Below are positions 26,402 to 35,478 of a DNA stretch of 64,000 nucleotides, one piece after another. Made by a program: the position numbers and the translations under genes. Numbering within the stretch: position 1 is the stretch's first letter; each line of letters begins with the position of its first letter. The DNA is from Puffinus mauretanicus (taxonomy: Eukaryota; Chordata; Aves; Procellariiformes; Procellariidae), in NCBI GenBank assembly GCA_023333565.1, contig JAJKFH010001865.1:310001-374000 (forward strand). The letters run 5' to 3'. The notes under the pieces are model-generated. The model did not search any database. It saw nothing but the letters and a program-made list of their open reading frames with translations, and had not been told where the DNA came from.

Positions 26402-27806
26402 TCATACTGGAACATCGATTGTACAAACAGAGTCTAAAGGAACATCAATTATATGAACAGATTTCGAGGGAGTATACTCCATGGTTAATACAGATTTCAT
26501 TATTGTGCGCTTAACACAACTTATAACAGTACAAATCACAACAATCACAACTACAACCATTATCAGAGATTGGAGAAGACTGGTTAGCCATCCTGACAAA
26601 GAAAACCCAAACATATCGAAAACTTTCCCCAACCAATCTTGGTGCAGCAACGATTGCCTCTGGGTCCTTTGCTACTTTTTTCATTTTGTTGATCTGGTCT
26701 TGAAGGGGTACTGACACGTTCGGGATGTGGACACAGCACTCATCTGCCTATAGGTTCAGGACTCCACATACACCTTTCTCCTGTAACAGCATCAGATCTA
26801 ATATGGCTCAGTTTTGAATAGTCATTCTACTGGTATGTTGCAATTGATTATTAACATCCCCAAACTGTCAGACATGGTGTTGGCCGAGGCTGACAGCTGC
26901 AGGCCCGGTTCTAGAACAGCCTGCAAGTTCTGTACTGGAGCAACTCCCATTCCAAAAATTGATTCCAGCCACCATCCTACTTGTGTTGAGGCTTCCTGCC
27001 ATTGCCCCGGCAAGTCCCTTGGGCTGCAATTCCACCACTTACATGTCATGGATCCTCCCCAATAAATGGGACAGAGAGAGAGCACAGCTAATGTGGAGGC
27101 TCTCCAGCAATGGTTGGGTATAACTGGGAATATAGGCGGCCGTCAGAACATGCCCACACTAAGTTAGGAGGTGCAGAGACAAAGGATGTTTGGCATGAAC
27201 CTGGCATGGTAGTAAGGGGTTGACAGTAATCTTTCTTACTACAATATAGGGCAGAGGGCCCTAAGTAACTGGTATTGCTACATAGGCAGCCCTATATTAA
27301 TGCTTCCTGAGCAGGAGAATGTAGCCGTGACAGTGGCATTTAATCTCTGTCTTTACACCCCATCTCTGCCTGACAGTTGCAGAATGGAGATTTCCCTACC
27401 GGGAATACCTTATCCTTTTCCCCATACCAGCTGGGCGCATGAGAGTATCTAGCCCACATGCAGTTGAGGGGGAAGGCCCACAAATTTCGATTACACATGC
27501 TGGGACATTCGTTATTATCCTTTTCCGGGTGTTTGATGCACCATGAGGCATTTAATGGGTTTGTATACTGTAGGGAGTGGTCATCAGTGCTCCAGCAAGC
27601 ACTATATTCAGTAGCTCCCCATGGAAATTTGGGGCATGGTGTAGTGCCATTCCAGCTCCACTCCATGGCCTCATGGTTAGGTTGAAGAATATAATCACAT
27701 CTGACATCCCATACCGAACTAGCATTTACCACGCCCGGTGATCAACTGTAGACAATATAAGTATAGCCTCTTCCCTTGATCTCCCTAAATCTCCGACTAT
27801 GATTAT
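26402..27806 (-). pseudogene. Outer-element env, surface and transmembrane parts, frameshifted
   Basis: Read right to left, the first open block (about 27,340-27,732) is tryptophan- and cysteine-rich with N-glycosylation sites ('MEWSWNGTTPCPKFPWG', 'NPLNASWCIKHPE'), as in a retroviral surface subunit. A second block (26,822-27,085) contains 'CKWWNCSPRDLPGQWQE' and then 'GMLIINCNIPVE'. The last block (26,402-26,650) has a membrane-proximal 'WLGKVFDMFGFSLSGWLTSL' followed by a strong hydrophobic segment and a basic tail, as in the transmembrane subunit. The blocks lie in different frames and a TGA interrupts the join near 27,740. The protein is therefore not producible. Genus-level assignment was not possible by eye. 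Confidence 0.65.
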
Positions 27807-28075
27807 TGTTGCCTTCGGAAGGCGTGGCGACCTGGTTCAGGAACGGCACGGCAACCCCCTTCCCCGGGCCGCTCGGGCCATCGGCTCGCAGACACCAATG
27901 TGGTGGATGGCAAATGGCGTTTATTGGTAGATAACACGGTGTTATATACCTTGGGTTTACGACGTCACTTCCGCCTGCTCACCTTACACCTAAATGCTAC
28001 TGGCTATTAGGGGAGGGGGTCCTATCTTTCCGTACAGCGCGAAATCTTCCGGCCGCCAGATCCTAACTACCCACA
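27807..28075 (-). repeat. 3' LTR of the young provirus
   Basis: 269 bp, plus-strand ends TGTTGCC...CCCACA, i.e. a standard TG...CA LTR. It is identical to 35,479-35,747 except one base. It is preceded in the viral sense by the polypurine tract AGGGAGGGGGGAAA at 28,076-28,089, exactly adjacent to the LTR as required for plus-strand priming. Confidence 0.95.
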
Positions 28076-28089
28076 TTTCCCCCCTCCCT
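28076..28089 (-). other. Polypurine tract of the young provirus
   Basis: On the minus strand AGGGAGGGGGGAAA lies immediately before the LTR's TGTGGG, the position and composition of a retroviral plus-strand primer. Between it and the env stop (28,295) are about 200 AT-rich bases with no gene. Confidence 0.88.
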
Positions 28090-28294
28090 ATGCATAATGA
28101 AGCTAGCTAAATGTAAAAAGCTTAAAAAGATATATATCATAATCTTGGGTAAAAAACGTTGAAATATATACTATAAACCTGAATAGAAAATATAAGGCAC
28201 GCTAATGCAAGGGATAACTAGGGTGTAACAGGGAATAACAGGGTAATTAGAGGTAGAACTAGAGGTAGTTAAAAAATTCTAAGCAAGAATATTC

Positions 28295-30361
28295 TTAGAG
28301 CAATTGCCGGTGTTCTATCATCATGATGTTAACTAGTCCTAGCCGGCTCTTGACAAACGACACGAGCTTATTCAGTATACAGGGTCCGAAGATCAATGCT
28401 ATTATGATTGTCACTACTGGCCCTGTCAGGGTAGATATCAGGGTGGCAAGCCACGGCGAGTGGTAAAACCATGATGCAAACCAATTTTGCTGCGCCTCTC
28501 GTTCCCTTTTTCGTTTTTCCAGTCCTTCTCGCAATTTGGCCATAGTGTCTCTCACTATTCCAGTGTGGTCAGCATATACGCAGCATTCTTCTCTCAGCGC
28601 AGCGCACACTCCTCCTTGTTGTAAGAACACTAGGTCTAACCCTCTCCGATTTTGTAGCACTACTTCAGATAGTGATCTAATTGAACTTTCTAACGCACTT
28701 ATTGATTGTTCGATTCTAGCTAAATCCTCATCTACTGCTATTCTCAAGGCACTGAATTCTTTATTTTGTTGCACTAAGGATGCTACTCCTGTACCCACTC
28801 CCGCGCCTGCTAGGACCATTAGAGTGGCTACTGTTAGTGCTGTAAAGAGTTCCCGTCTTGACAGATGGTGTGCTGGGGTAATCTGTGAGTCATAGACAAA
28901 GTCTTCGGAATGATAAAAGATTTTAGGGATTATAGCTACCTGGACACAATATTCCGAGGATTCATCAAATTTGTCCAACGACAAACAGGGTGTGACTCCC
29001 ATAATAGAACAAACCCACTTGGTATTGTCGGCCGGTATTAACCACTTTGCAGGAGTTTTATCCTGTGTCTCATTAACACATAGTTGTTTTTTATGGTTTG
29101 GGACTTTACCCATGCACACGCCGCTTCCTACTACTTCTGCTAATGTAATCCCTTGTTTTTCTATGTCCCATGTGCACTGGGCCGGATTTGAACCATTTAC
29201 TCGCATGGGCTTGTCACCTACTCCTACAGCCTCGTAAAAGGGTGGCCGTATTCCGTAACACAACCAACAATGCTCCGTAAGATTGGGGTTAGTTTTGTTC
29301 AGCAGCTGATAGCTAGCTTGCATCATTTTCCAGAGAGAATGTCGGTCAGAAATTATGGCGGTGTGTGCAGTAGGTCTGGTGGTGTGTACAATAAGTTCGG
29401 TACTACTTACAGTACTATGTGGCAATGGTGCAGGTATTGTCGGGTCAGGTATTTTCGGGTGAGGAACCGGGTTAGGCCTAATTACTCGGTTAGGGCCTGC
29501 TGGCAGTGGATCTTTCGGAACAATCTCCTTTTTTATGAGGATAAAACCACCTCTGTCCAACCCTGATTCTAGATACCTTACTCCCCACATTTTCCCAAGA
29601 AGCCAAGCGTCTTCTCGGGGGTTGGTAACATTTAGAAAGAGGAATGAGCAAGTTCCTTCTCTTTGTGATGTCGCTCGACCTGGCCCTCGTGCCGGGGCAA
29701 TCCCCCATTTAGCACCTGACGCTGGTCGCTGTGGAGAACACTTATACGGGCCCCACCGGACTTTTAGGTATTTGTCCTTACCGTCACCCGGTATCCAAGT
29801 AGGGGCTATGGTCTCACATCCCCAATGACCGCAAAAATATTGATCAGGGTAGTTACAATAACGTTTCCCAGGATTAGAGCTGGGGCACATATAAAATTCT
29901 GCGTATTCCCAGCATGGGTTTACCGGGACAAGCGGACACAGAGTGGTAGTGAAGCTCGGTGCACTTGATGTAATCTGAGTAGCGATAACGTGCTGATCTT
30001 CAGCTCGAATGAGGGACCATTTAAATGGACGATGAGGATGGTGTTCTGATGCTGCTTGTCCTATAGTGACGAGCCCTACAATGAAGATTATACATTGTGG
30101 GTGTAAACATTGTAGCCTCTGCTTACGGGGGTTGTGTCGCCGTTGTCCGGATTCTGCTGGTGCGGGACTCTCAGGTGTGGGCAGGACGTTTGCTGATTCG
30201 TCGTCTTCCCCTGCTACCGGAGCATACGGATTACGAGGGCGTCCGATAATCCGGTTCTGTGGAGAAAAACTCACAATTTTTATTAGTTTTATTCTGGAGG
30301 TCTGGTTTGATGGACTTAAGCGGACACCACTTAACTGTTCCATCTCTTTTGACCGTGGCAT
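28295..30361 (-). CDS. env: Envelope glycoprotein (gammaretroviral type), intact open frame
   Basis: 688 codons without a stop. Residues 1-89 form a long polar leader with an arginine-rich patch (QRRHNPRKQR, 73-82), followed by a hydrophobic signal-like core (about 90-104). The surface subunit has many cysteines, N-glycosylation sites, a proline-rich region (about 285-316) and a CWLC motif (365-368), the CXXC that pairs with the transmembrane subunit. Cleavage is likely after LSRR (about 500-503), followed by a glycine/alanine-rich fusion-peptide-like segment (505-530). The transmembrane subunit has an immunosuppressive-domain-like helix, the CX6CC motif (586-594), a membrane anchor (about 639-662) and a short tail. 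These features define a gamma-type Env. It starts at an ATG overlapping the 3' end of pol in another frame. Expression would require a spliced message. Function is not shown. Confidence 0.93.
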   Translation of the reverse strand: MPRSKEMEQLSGVRLSPSNQTSRIKLIKIVSFSPQNRIIGRPRNPYAPVAGEDDESANVLPTPESPAPAESGQRRHNPRKQRLQCLHPQCIIFIVGLVTIGQAASEHHPHRPFKWSLIRAEDQHVIATQITSSAPSFTTTLCPLVPVNPCWEYAEFYMCPSSNPGKRYCNYPDQYFCGHWGCETIAPTWIPGDGKDKYLKVRWGPYKCSPQRPASGAKWGIAPARGPGRATSQREGTCSFLFLNVTNPREDAWLLGKMWGVRYLESGLDRGGFILIKKEIVPKDPLPAGPNRVIRPNPVPHPKIPDPTIPAPLPHSTVSSTELIVHTTRPTAHTAIISDRHSLWKMMQASYQLLNKTNPNLTEHCWLCYGIRPPFYEAVGVGDKPMRVNGSNPAQCTWDIEKQGITLAEVVGSGVCMGKVPNHKKQLCVNETQDKTPAKWLIPADNTKWVCSIMGVTPCLSLDKFDESSEYCVQVAIIPKIFYHSEDFVYDSQITPAHHLSRRELFTALTVATLMVLAGAGVGTGVASLVQQNKEFSALRIAVDEDLARIEQSISALESSIRSLSEVVLQNRRGLDLVFLQQGGVCAALREECCVYADHTGIVRDTMAKLREGLEKRKREREAQQNWFASWFYHSPWLATLISTLTGPVVTIIIALIFGPCILNKLVSFVKSRLGLVNIMMIEHRQLL

Positions 30362-30674
30362 ACCCTCGCCCTGTAAGGACTAGCCTCCACCCTTGTTCCC
30401 ATTCTCCTAGCTCATTTCTGATTATGACCAACGGGCCTTCTTCTAGCGCTCGAATGGCCCAATGTTTTTGGGTGGGGCTATTTTTCTCTTCCCCCCTGGG
30501 AAATTGGTTTAGTGCTAAAAGAGCAGTTGCTAACAGGCGTGCTTGGTCTCCCGGGGGAATGGCGCTGGTGAAACCTTCTGTTTTTGCCAGCACCTCTAAT
30601 TTAGACTTTAGAGTGTGATTCACTTGTTCGACTATGGCTTGTCCTGTGCTATTATACGGAATGCCGTGTGTCAG

Positions 30675-30706
30675 GGTAATTCATTTCAAAGGTAATTCAT
30701 TTCAAA
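30675..30706 (-). repeat. 16-bp tandem duplication inside the integrase region
   Basis: The plus-strand unit GGTAATTCATTTCAAA occurs twice head to tail. Sixteen is not a multiple of three, so the downstream integrase frame is displaced by one. The frame open before it stops at 30,697-30,699, and the frame open after it runs to 30,231. Confidence 0.95.
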
Positions 30707-32840
30707 GCAAATCCCTGAACTGATTTGGAGACAAAATTTCGACCGTTGTCTGTTTTGATCTGATTAGGAATGCCAAGCCGCGCCATAACCGTTAGCCAAT
30801 GTTGGATGGTTGCTTTGGAGTTGGTTCTAAGGTGTTGTGTGGCTACGATCATTCCACTATATGTATCTACAGTTACGGCTAGCCACGCTCGGGGTTTTAG
30901 CAACTGACAGAGCGTAAAGTCTGTTTGCCACAATTCGGAGGCTTTGAGACCTCTGGGGTTGACTCCACTGGACCACAGTGGTGTTTTCTGACAGTGGGGA
31001 CATGTGGCTACTACGTGTTTTGCGTCAGTGACTGAGATTCCGCATCTTTTCGCTAGCGCTTTAGCTCCGATGTGGAGGGACTCGTGTAGCCGACGGGCAT
31101 CCCTTAGCGTCCACAACCCTTTCGCTGCGGCGTCTGCTTTGTCGTTACCGGTTTGGAAAAACCCTTTGATTGGGTCGTGGCTGTTAACGTGGATGACCGA
31201 TATGGTGCCCTTTCGAGAAAAAAGTGCTTCTTCCAGCATTAGGGCTGTTGTGGATGTTGACACGCCGGGCCCCGCCATGGCTAAGCAAAGTTTGGCCACG
31301 AACATCGAATCGGTCACGATATTGAGATGTTCCTCTGGGAACAGTCCACACGCCAGTACTACGGCCATCGCTTCTAGCTGCTGGGCTGAAAGCACACAGT
31401 CGGTCATTTTAATGCAGTGCCATTTTTCTCCAGATTGCCATACCGCCGCCGCGGTTGAGGTCATCGAGGATGCATCTGTAAAGACCGTTGGTCCCTGTTG
31501 GGGTCGGTCCATGATCTTCTGTGGGAGGTCGATGTCAACAATGGTCAGCATTTGAGTCCAGGGGGGCTTTGTAGCATACCGGACTTCTCCGCCAAACCCA
31601 ACAAGAGCTATAGCTAAATACTCTGACATCGTCACTGATTGCTTTGGGAGCTGCTTGCGGAAGGGTAGGTATATCTTGGCGGGTTCGATGCCTAGGTGTC
31701 TTAGGGCGAGTTTTCTGCCTTTCATGATGAGATTACCAAGGCACTCGACTCCTGGAGAGAATGCACGTGACGGTTTTCCCAGGACTATCCATTGTATTGG
31801 TTGAGCTTTTTCAGGGGGCCCCTGGGCTAGTGCCCCTACTCCCCCGCCCTCCGTGAAATGCACATACAGATCAAGTGGTACACCTGTGTTCCACCTGGCG
31901 AGCGTGCTCGACGAGGCTTGTTGCTCGATAAAGTCGAGAGAGTTTATTGCCTCCGTCGTCAGAGTTTTTTGTTCCCAGGGGTTTTTTCCTTTCAGAAGAT
32001 CGTATAGGGGGGCCATGATTTCGGGAGGGATCAGGACAATGTTATGGAGCCATTGCAAGGATCCCACCAATTGCTGCATATCATGGAGTGTTTTGATATT
32101 CCGACGGATTTTTATTTGGGGGGGGGTTACGTGAGAACTGGTGATCCCCACCCCCAGGAAAGTTACACATGGTCCCCTTTTAACTTTCGCGCCCGCGATT
32201 TCGAACCCGTTTGTTTTTACAGTTTCCGAAACCGCTGTTACTAGCTGGTTCACCTGATTTTCTGTCGGCGTGGCGATTAGAATATCGTCCATGTACTGAA
32301 TGATAGTCGCAGTCGGATCATCGCGCCGAACCGGTGCTACTGCGCGATCCACTATAATTTGGCAGATAGTAGGCGAGTTGATCATTCCTTGAGGCAGCAC
32401 TTTCCACTGGAAACGTAGGTTGGGGCGTGAGCTGTTTGGGAACACTACAGAAAAAGCAAACCGCTCTTTGTCCTCCTCATGCAGTGGTATTGAAAAGAAA
32501 CAGTCTTTAATATCAAGGACAGCACACGGTTGTCCTTCTGGTATCATAGAGTTCATGGGCAGCAGCATTTGGACGGGACCCATTGGTTGAATTTTCTTAT
32601 TTATTTCACGCAGGTCATGGAGGAGACGAAACCCTTCGCCGGTTCATTTGGGTATTAGAAAAACTGGGGTGTTCCATGGGCTAGTAGAAGGCTCTATGTG
32701 ACCTCGTTGTAACTCGCGGTCAACTAGCTTAAGAAGAGCATCCATTCGAGGCTTCGACAGGGGCCACTGCTCGACCCATACTGGGTCAGTCGATTTCCAC
32801 GTCAATTTATTAGGTGGAAGTGGGTGTGCGGCAGTGGCCC

Positions 32841-33424
32841 TCACGATAAATTTGTCACCCTGGCTTTCAGAAGGGCTAGAGCGTCCCTTCCCAGCAGGGG
32901 TGGGACTCCTGACATGACATATGGGAAGAGAGTAATGGTTTTCTCCGGCCCTTTTTCAGTGTGAAGCATGATTGCTACTAATTGAGCACTTTTCCGAGCC
33001 CGGGTTAATCCCCCGACTCCACCCACCATGGGGGCATTTTCTAATTTCCAATGCGGGGGCCAGTTTGTCTCAGGAATAACTGTAACATCTGCTCCAGTAT
33101 CAATCAAAAAGGGGACACTAATGGTGGTGTCATCTAAGGTATTATAAAGGGAACAGATTCCCCACACCACTGGCGGGCTGTCGCATTTTACTGCCAGGGC
33201 CACCCTGGGGTCTCGCCCCCAGGAGATGATTGTTGCTGCCCTTGAGGTAGGGACTGGTTCGGATGGATCGTCGGTTGGGCCATGAAGTTGGTCGTTTCTC
33301 AAGGGGGCAGCGGGTTCGGGAGTGTTGTGCTCCATCCGGGGTTGGCATAACTGGGCCGCATTATGTCCCAAGTGGGAGAAGGCTGTGCGCGGCCCGGGTG
33401 CCCCCTCCCCTTTCCGTTTCCCTG
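32841..33424 (-). CDS. pro: Protease (pro), in its own frame between gag and pol
   Basis: The frame is -1 relative to gag and is open from the gag slippery site to a TGA at 32,841-32,843. The retropepsin active-site motif is present as FLIDTGADVTVIP, a glycine-rich flap-like segment follows (GGVGGLTRAR), and the C-terminal LLGRDAL matches the conserved GRD/N motif of retroviral proteases. Acting as a dimer, it would mature Gag and Pol. No dUTPase or G-patch domain is recognised next to it. The pro-to-pol frame change occurs at the very end, at AAATTTA, six bases before the pro stop. The open frame appears intact. Confidence 0.9.
32847..32853 (-). other. pro-pol -1 ribosomal slippery site (AAATTTA)
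   Basis: In the pro frame the bases read A AAT TTA, an exact X XXY YYZ heptamer, followed by one sense codon and the pro stop. The pol frame is the -1 frame from here. This is a canonical retroviral frameshift site. A downstream pseudoknot was not modelled. Confidence 0.88.
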
Positions 33425-35377
33425 GTTTTTAGATCTGCAATCTTTGGCAAAATGTCCTTTCCTTCCACAGGCCCAACACGGTCCTCTTTGTCGATTTTGG
33501 CGCGGGGGGAGCACTGTGGGTGGGTCCCCCAACCGAGGGCAGTTTGCCACCACGTGGCCCGCCTGACCACATTTAAAACCTGCCATCACATTAGCTATTG
33601 CAGTGCGAACAGCTACCTGAATTGGGGCTAGATGCTCTTCCTTTGCGACATGCTTGATCATGTCTGCGATACTTGACCCCACTGGCAGTGATCGTAGGAT
33701 CTCTTTGGTTGCCGAATTACACTGCTGACGTAAGCAATCTGCAACAACCGGGCCTTTCGCTTCCACGGGCAGGGTTGAGGAGTCGATCGCTGCCTGAAGG
33801 CGATCCACAAACTGCGTAAAGCTCTCGCTTTCATTTTGCTTAATTGTGGACCATGGCGACGGCTTGACAATAACTCTAGAAGCGGTGCGAATAGCTTCTC
33901 TAGCCGCGCGGGTAGTTGTCATAACTTCATGGGCCCGCAGGCCCTGAGCCTGCGCCTGGGGGGTAATCATGGTGCGGTCTGTACCCATCAGCCGCTGCAG
34001 GCTGGAACCGTGTAGCGGGTGATCCGCCCCGGCCACTTGGGCTAATTGTCTCGCACAGTTGTCCTCCCATTCTTGTTTAAAAACGATCATCCCTGCCCCG
34101 TCAAAGATCAATCTACAAGTTTGTTTTATATCAAACAGGAGCATATCGTCTCCCCCAAAAACACCATCTATGAGGGTGGAGACCATGGCAGAATTAAGGC
34201 CTTTATCTGCAATCGACTTAACGATCGCTTGTATATCTTTAGGGTTTACTGGCGAGTAAACCCTCTGTCCCCTGTCCGTCACTTGGACCGGGAACGCTAG
34301 CTTGGCTGATGGAACCCACTCGGCACACACAGTCTTTATTTTCCTCCAATCGGTGAGGGGGAGGTTTTTGTTTTTATTTTGGATGAAAGTGTTTTGGCTT
34401 TTGACTGTGTGCACTCCCATTTCCTCCTCCTCTGAGCTGGGATCAGTCACGAGCCACTCGTCCCAGCTAGTGTCCGATCCGGAGCCGGAGCTCGACTGAC
34501 CGGCTGCTTCTGGTTTCTGATACCTTTTTGTCAGGCTCCGGCCCCGCCCGCTTCTCCTGCGGGCGGGCCATTCCCTCCCTCTTGGCCCGCCCCTCCTTTC
34601 TGGTTCGCCTCGCCCTTTGCTCGGGGGGGTGTCTGCCCTCTGAGGGCATTTTTTCAGGTGGTCGCTCTGATTGGCTTTCCGCCCTTCGCTCATGCTCCCC
34701 TCCTCCTCCTGGCCACTCCCGCCGCCTTTGTTCTCCTCCCCTTTTTGTTCATGTGCGCTCGTTAATGCTAGCGCCTCCTCCCAGTTCCCGCTGCGGGCAT
34801 CTTCGGCCCGCCCATCCCCTGTGTGCTCGGCACCATCTTGGGGCGTATAAGGCGGTGGTTTAGCCCGGGCTTCCTCAGACTCTACCCTTTTCGTAACGCC
34901 CCTGGCTTCCTCAGCCAGCCCTCCCCAGAAGGATTTAGCTCTCTCCTGCGCCTCCGTAAGTGGGTCAGGGTTCGGGGATTGAGTGGACATGGCGCCCTCT
35001 TTCGGATCTTTAGGCTCAGCAGAGTCATCACCATCTGGGGGGTGCAAGGTCTGCGTGGCTGCCCCGACTCCCAATTTCGGGATGGCCAGCAAACAGTTCT
35101 TTGCCGCCCTCCAAGTCTCCTGTTCTTGTATTGCCTTCTGCAGAGCCTGTACGACTTTCCCCCACGACTTAAGGTTTTTCCCACAGCCCGAGGACATCGT
35201 CTCCTCGGCTAACGCTTTAGTACATTTATCCCACACTTCAGGGTGGAGAATATCCACCGGCTGGTCAATGACCCCAATTTGCAAAAGCCTCGCAATGGCG
35301 AGAGTAAAATCTTTGGGCTTACAATCGATACCCCACTGCTTATGTAATTGTGATACGACCTTCACAAGGGCTTCCAT
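33299..35377 (-). CDS. gag: Gag polyprotein (matrix, capsid, nucleocapsid)
   Basis: 692 codons from an ATG at 35,375-35,377 in strong Kozak context (AAGATGG). The frame is also open upstream into the LTR, but without a plausible start. The N-terminus (MEALVKVV) is matrix-like. A long charged, low-complexity linker (about 110-320) contains the PPPY late-budding motif at 174-177. Capsid follows, with a major homology region at about 513-529 (IKQNESESFTQFVDRLQ). Nucleocapsid has two zinc knuckles: the second (634-647, CWACGRKGHFAKDC) is a perfect CX2CX4HX4C, while the first (600-613) begins with Gly instead of the first Cys. The stop is at 33,299-33,301. pro overlaps in the -1 frame. Gag would assemble particles at the membrane. 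Confidence 0.93.
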   Translation of the reverse strand: MEALVKVVSQLHKQWGIDCKPKDFTLAIARLLQIGVIDQPVDILHPEVWDKCTKALAEETMSSGCGKNLKSWGKVVQALQKAIQEQETWRAAKNCLLAIPKLGVGAATQTLHPPDGDDSAEPKDPKEGAMSTQSPNPDPLTEAQERAKSFWGGLAEEARGVTKRVESEEARAKPPPYTPQDGAEHTGDGRAEDARSGNWEEALALTSAHEQKGEENKGGGSGQEEEGSMSEGRKANQSDHLKKCPQRADTPPSKGRGEPERRGGPRGREWPARRRSGRGRSLTKRYQKPEAAGQSSSGSGSDTSWDEWLVTDPSSEEEEMGVHTVKSQNTFIQNKNKNLPLTDWRKIKTVCAEWVPSAKLAFPVQVTDRGQRVYSPVNPKDIQAIVKSIADKGLNSAMVSTLIDGVFGGDDMLLFDIKQTCRLIFDGAGMIVFKQEWEDNCARQLAQVAGADHPLHGSSLQRLMGTDRTMITPQAQAQGLRAHEVMTTTRAAREAIRTASRVIVKPSPWSTIKQNESESFTQFVDRLQAAIDSSTLPVEAKGPVVADCLRQQCNSATKEILRSLPVGSSIADMIKHVAKEEHLAPIQVAVRTAIANVMAGFKCGQAGHVVANCPRLGDPPTVLPPRQNRQRGPCWACGRKGHFAKDCRSKNQGNGKGRGHPGRAQPSPTWDIMRPSYANPGWSTTLPNPLPP
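33416..33422 (-). other. gag-pro -1 ribosomal slippery site (GGGAAAC)
   Basis: In the gag frame the bases read G GGA AAC, an exact slippery heptamer, shortly after the second zinc knuckle. From here the -1 frame is open through pro. The same heptamer class is used at gag-pro junctions of type D betaretroviruses. Any stimulatory pseudoknot is not assessed. Confidence 0.87.
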
Positions 35378-35458
35378 CTTCCCTGTGGGTCCGGGAGCGT
35401 CCTCCCTGCCGGGCTGGTCCAGCCGCTCCGGCCGCCGTTCACCCGATTCCAGGCGGAT

Positions 35459-35476
35459 TCCCGGGTTTTGGCACCA
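35459..35476 (-). other. Primer-binding site, tRNA-Phe type
   Basis: Two bases after the 5' LTR, the minus strand reads TGGTGCCAAAACCCGGGA. This fits the complement of the 3' end of tRNA-Phe with one mismatch (A where TGGTGCCGAAACCC is expected). Most betaretroviruses use tRNA-Lys and alpharetroviruses tRNA-Trp, so the Phe assignment is notable. Confidence 0.8.
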
Positions 35477-35478
35477 CT

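Larger units (their letters stand above)
30231..32853 (-). pseudogene. pol: Pol polyprotein (reverse transcriptase, RNase H, integrase), disrupted
   Basis: Pol is entered by -1 frameshift at the slippery site 32,847-32,853. It shows reverse-transcriptase motifs 'VLDIKDCFFSIPL', 'LPQGMINSPTICQ' and the catalytic QYMDD; RNase H 'VFTDASS' and 'VTDSMF'; an integrase HHCC zinc motif ending 'CPHCQ'; and integrase catalytic segments 'WQTDFTLC' and 'KTDNGRNF'. The integrase C-terminal DNA-binding domain lies at about 30,231-30,530 ('GRGYATVKRDGTVKWCPL'). At least two lesions are visible. A TGA at 32,644-32,646 cuts the enzyme before motif A. In the integrase core, a TGA is followed by a 16-bp tandem duplication (30,675-30,690 / 30,691-30,706) that shifts the frame. 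The domain order and the separate pro frame match betaretroviruses. Confidence 0.93.

Noticed and set aside
30675..32646. Cytidine-deaminase hypermutation as the cause of the TGA stops
   Set aside because: Only two stops are visible, one may be ordinary CpG decay, and the rest of the provirus is open; too few events for a hypermutation pattern.
32841..33424. dUTPase domain in the pro frame
   Set aside because: Only retropepsin motifs are present and the frame is too short for both domains.
33429..33436. TAAAAAC as the gag-pro slippery site
   Set aside because: The first triplet is TAA rather than three identical bases; GGGAAAC a few bases downstream fits the rule exactly.
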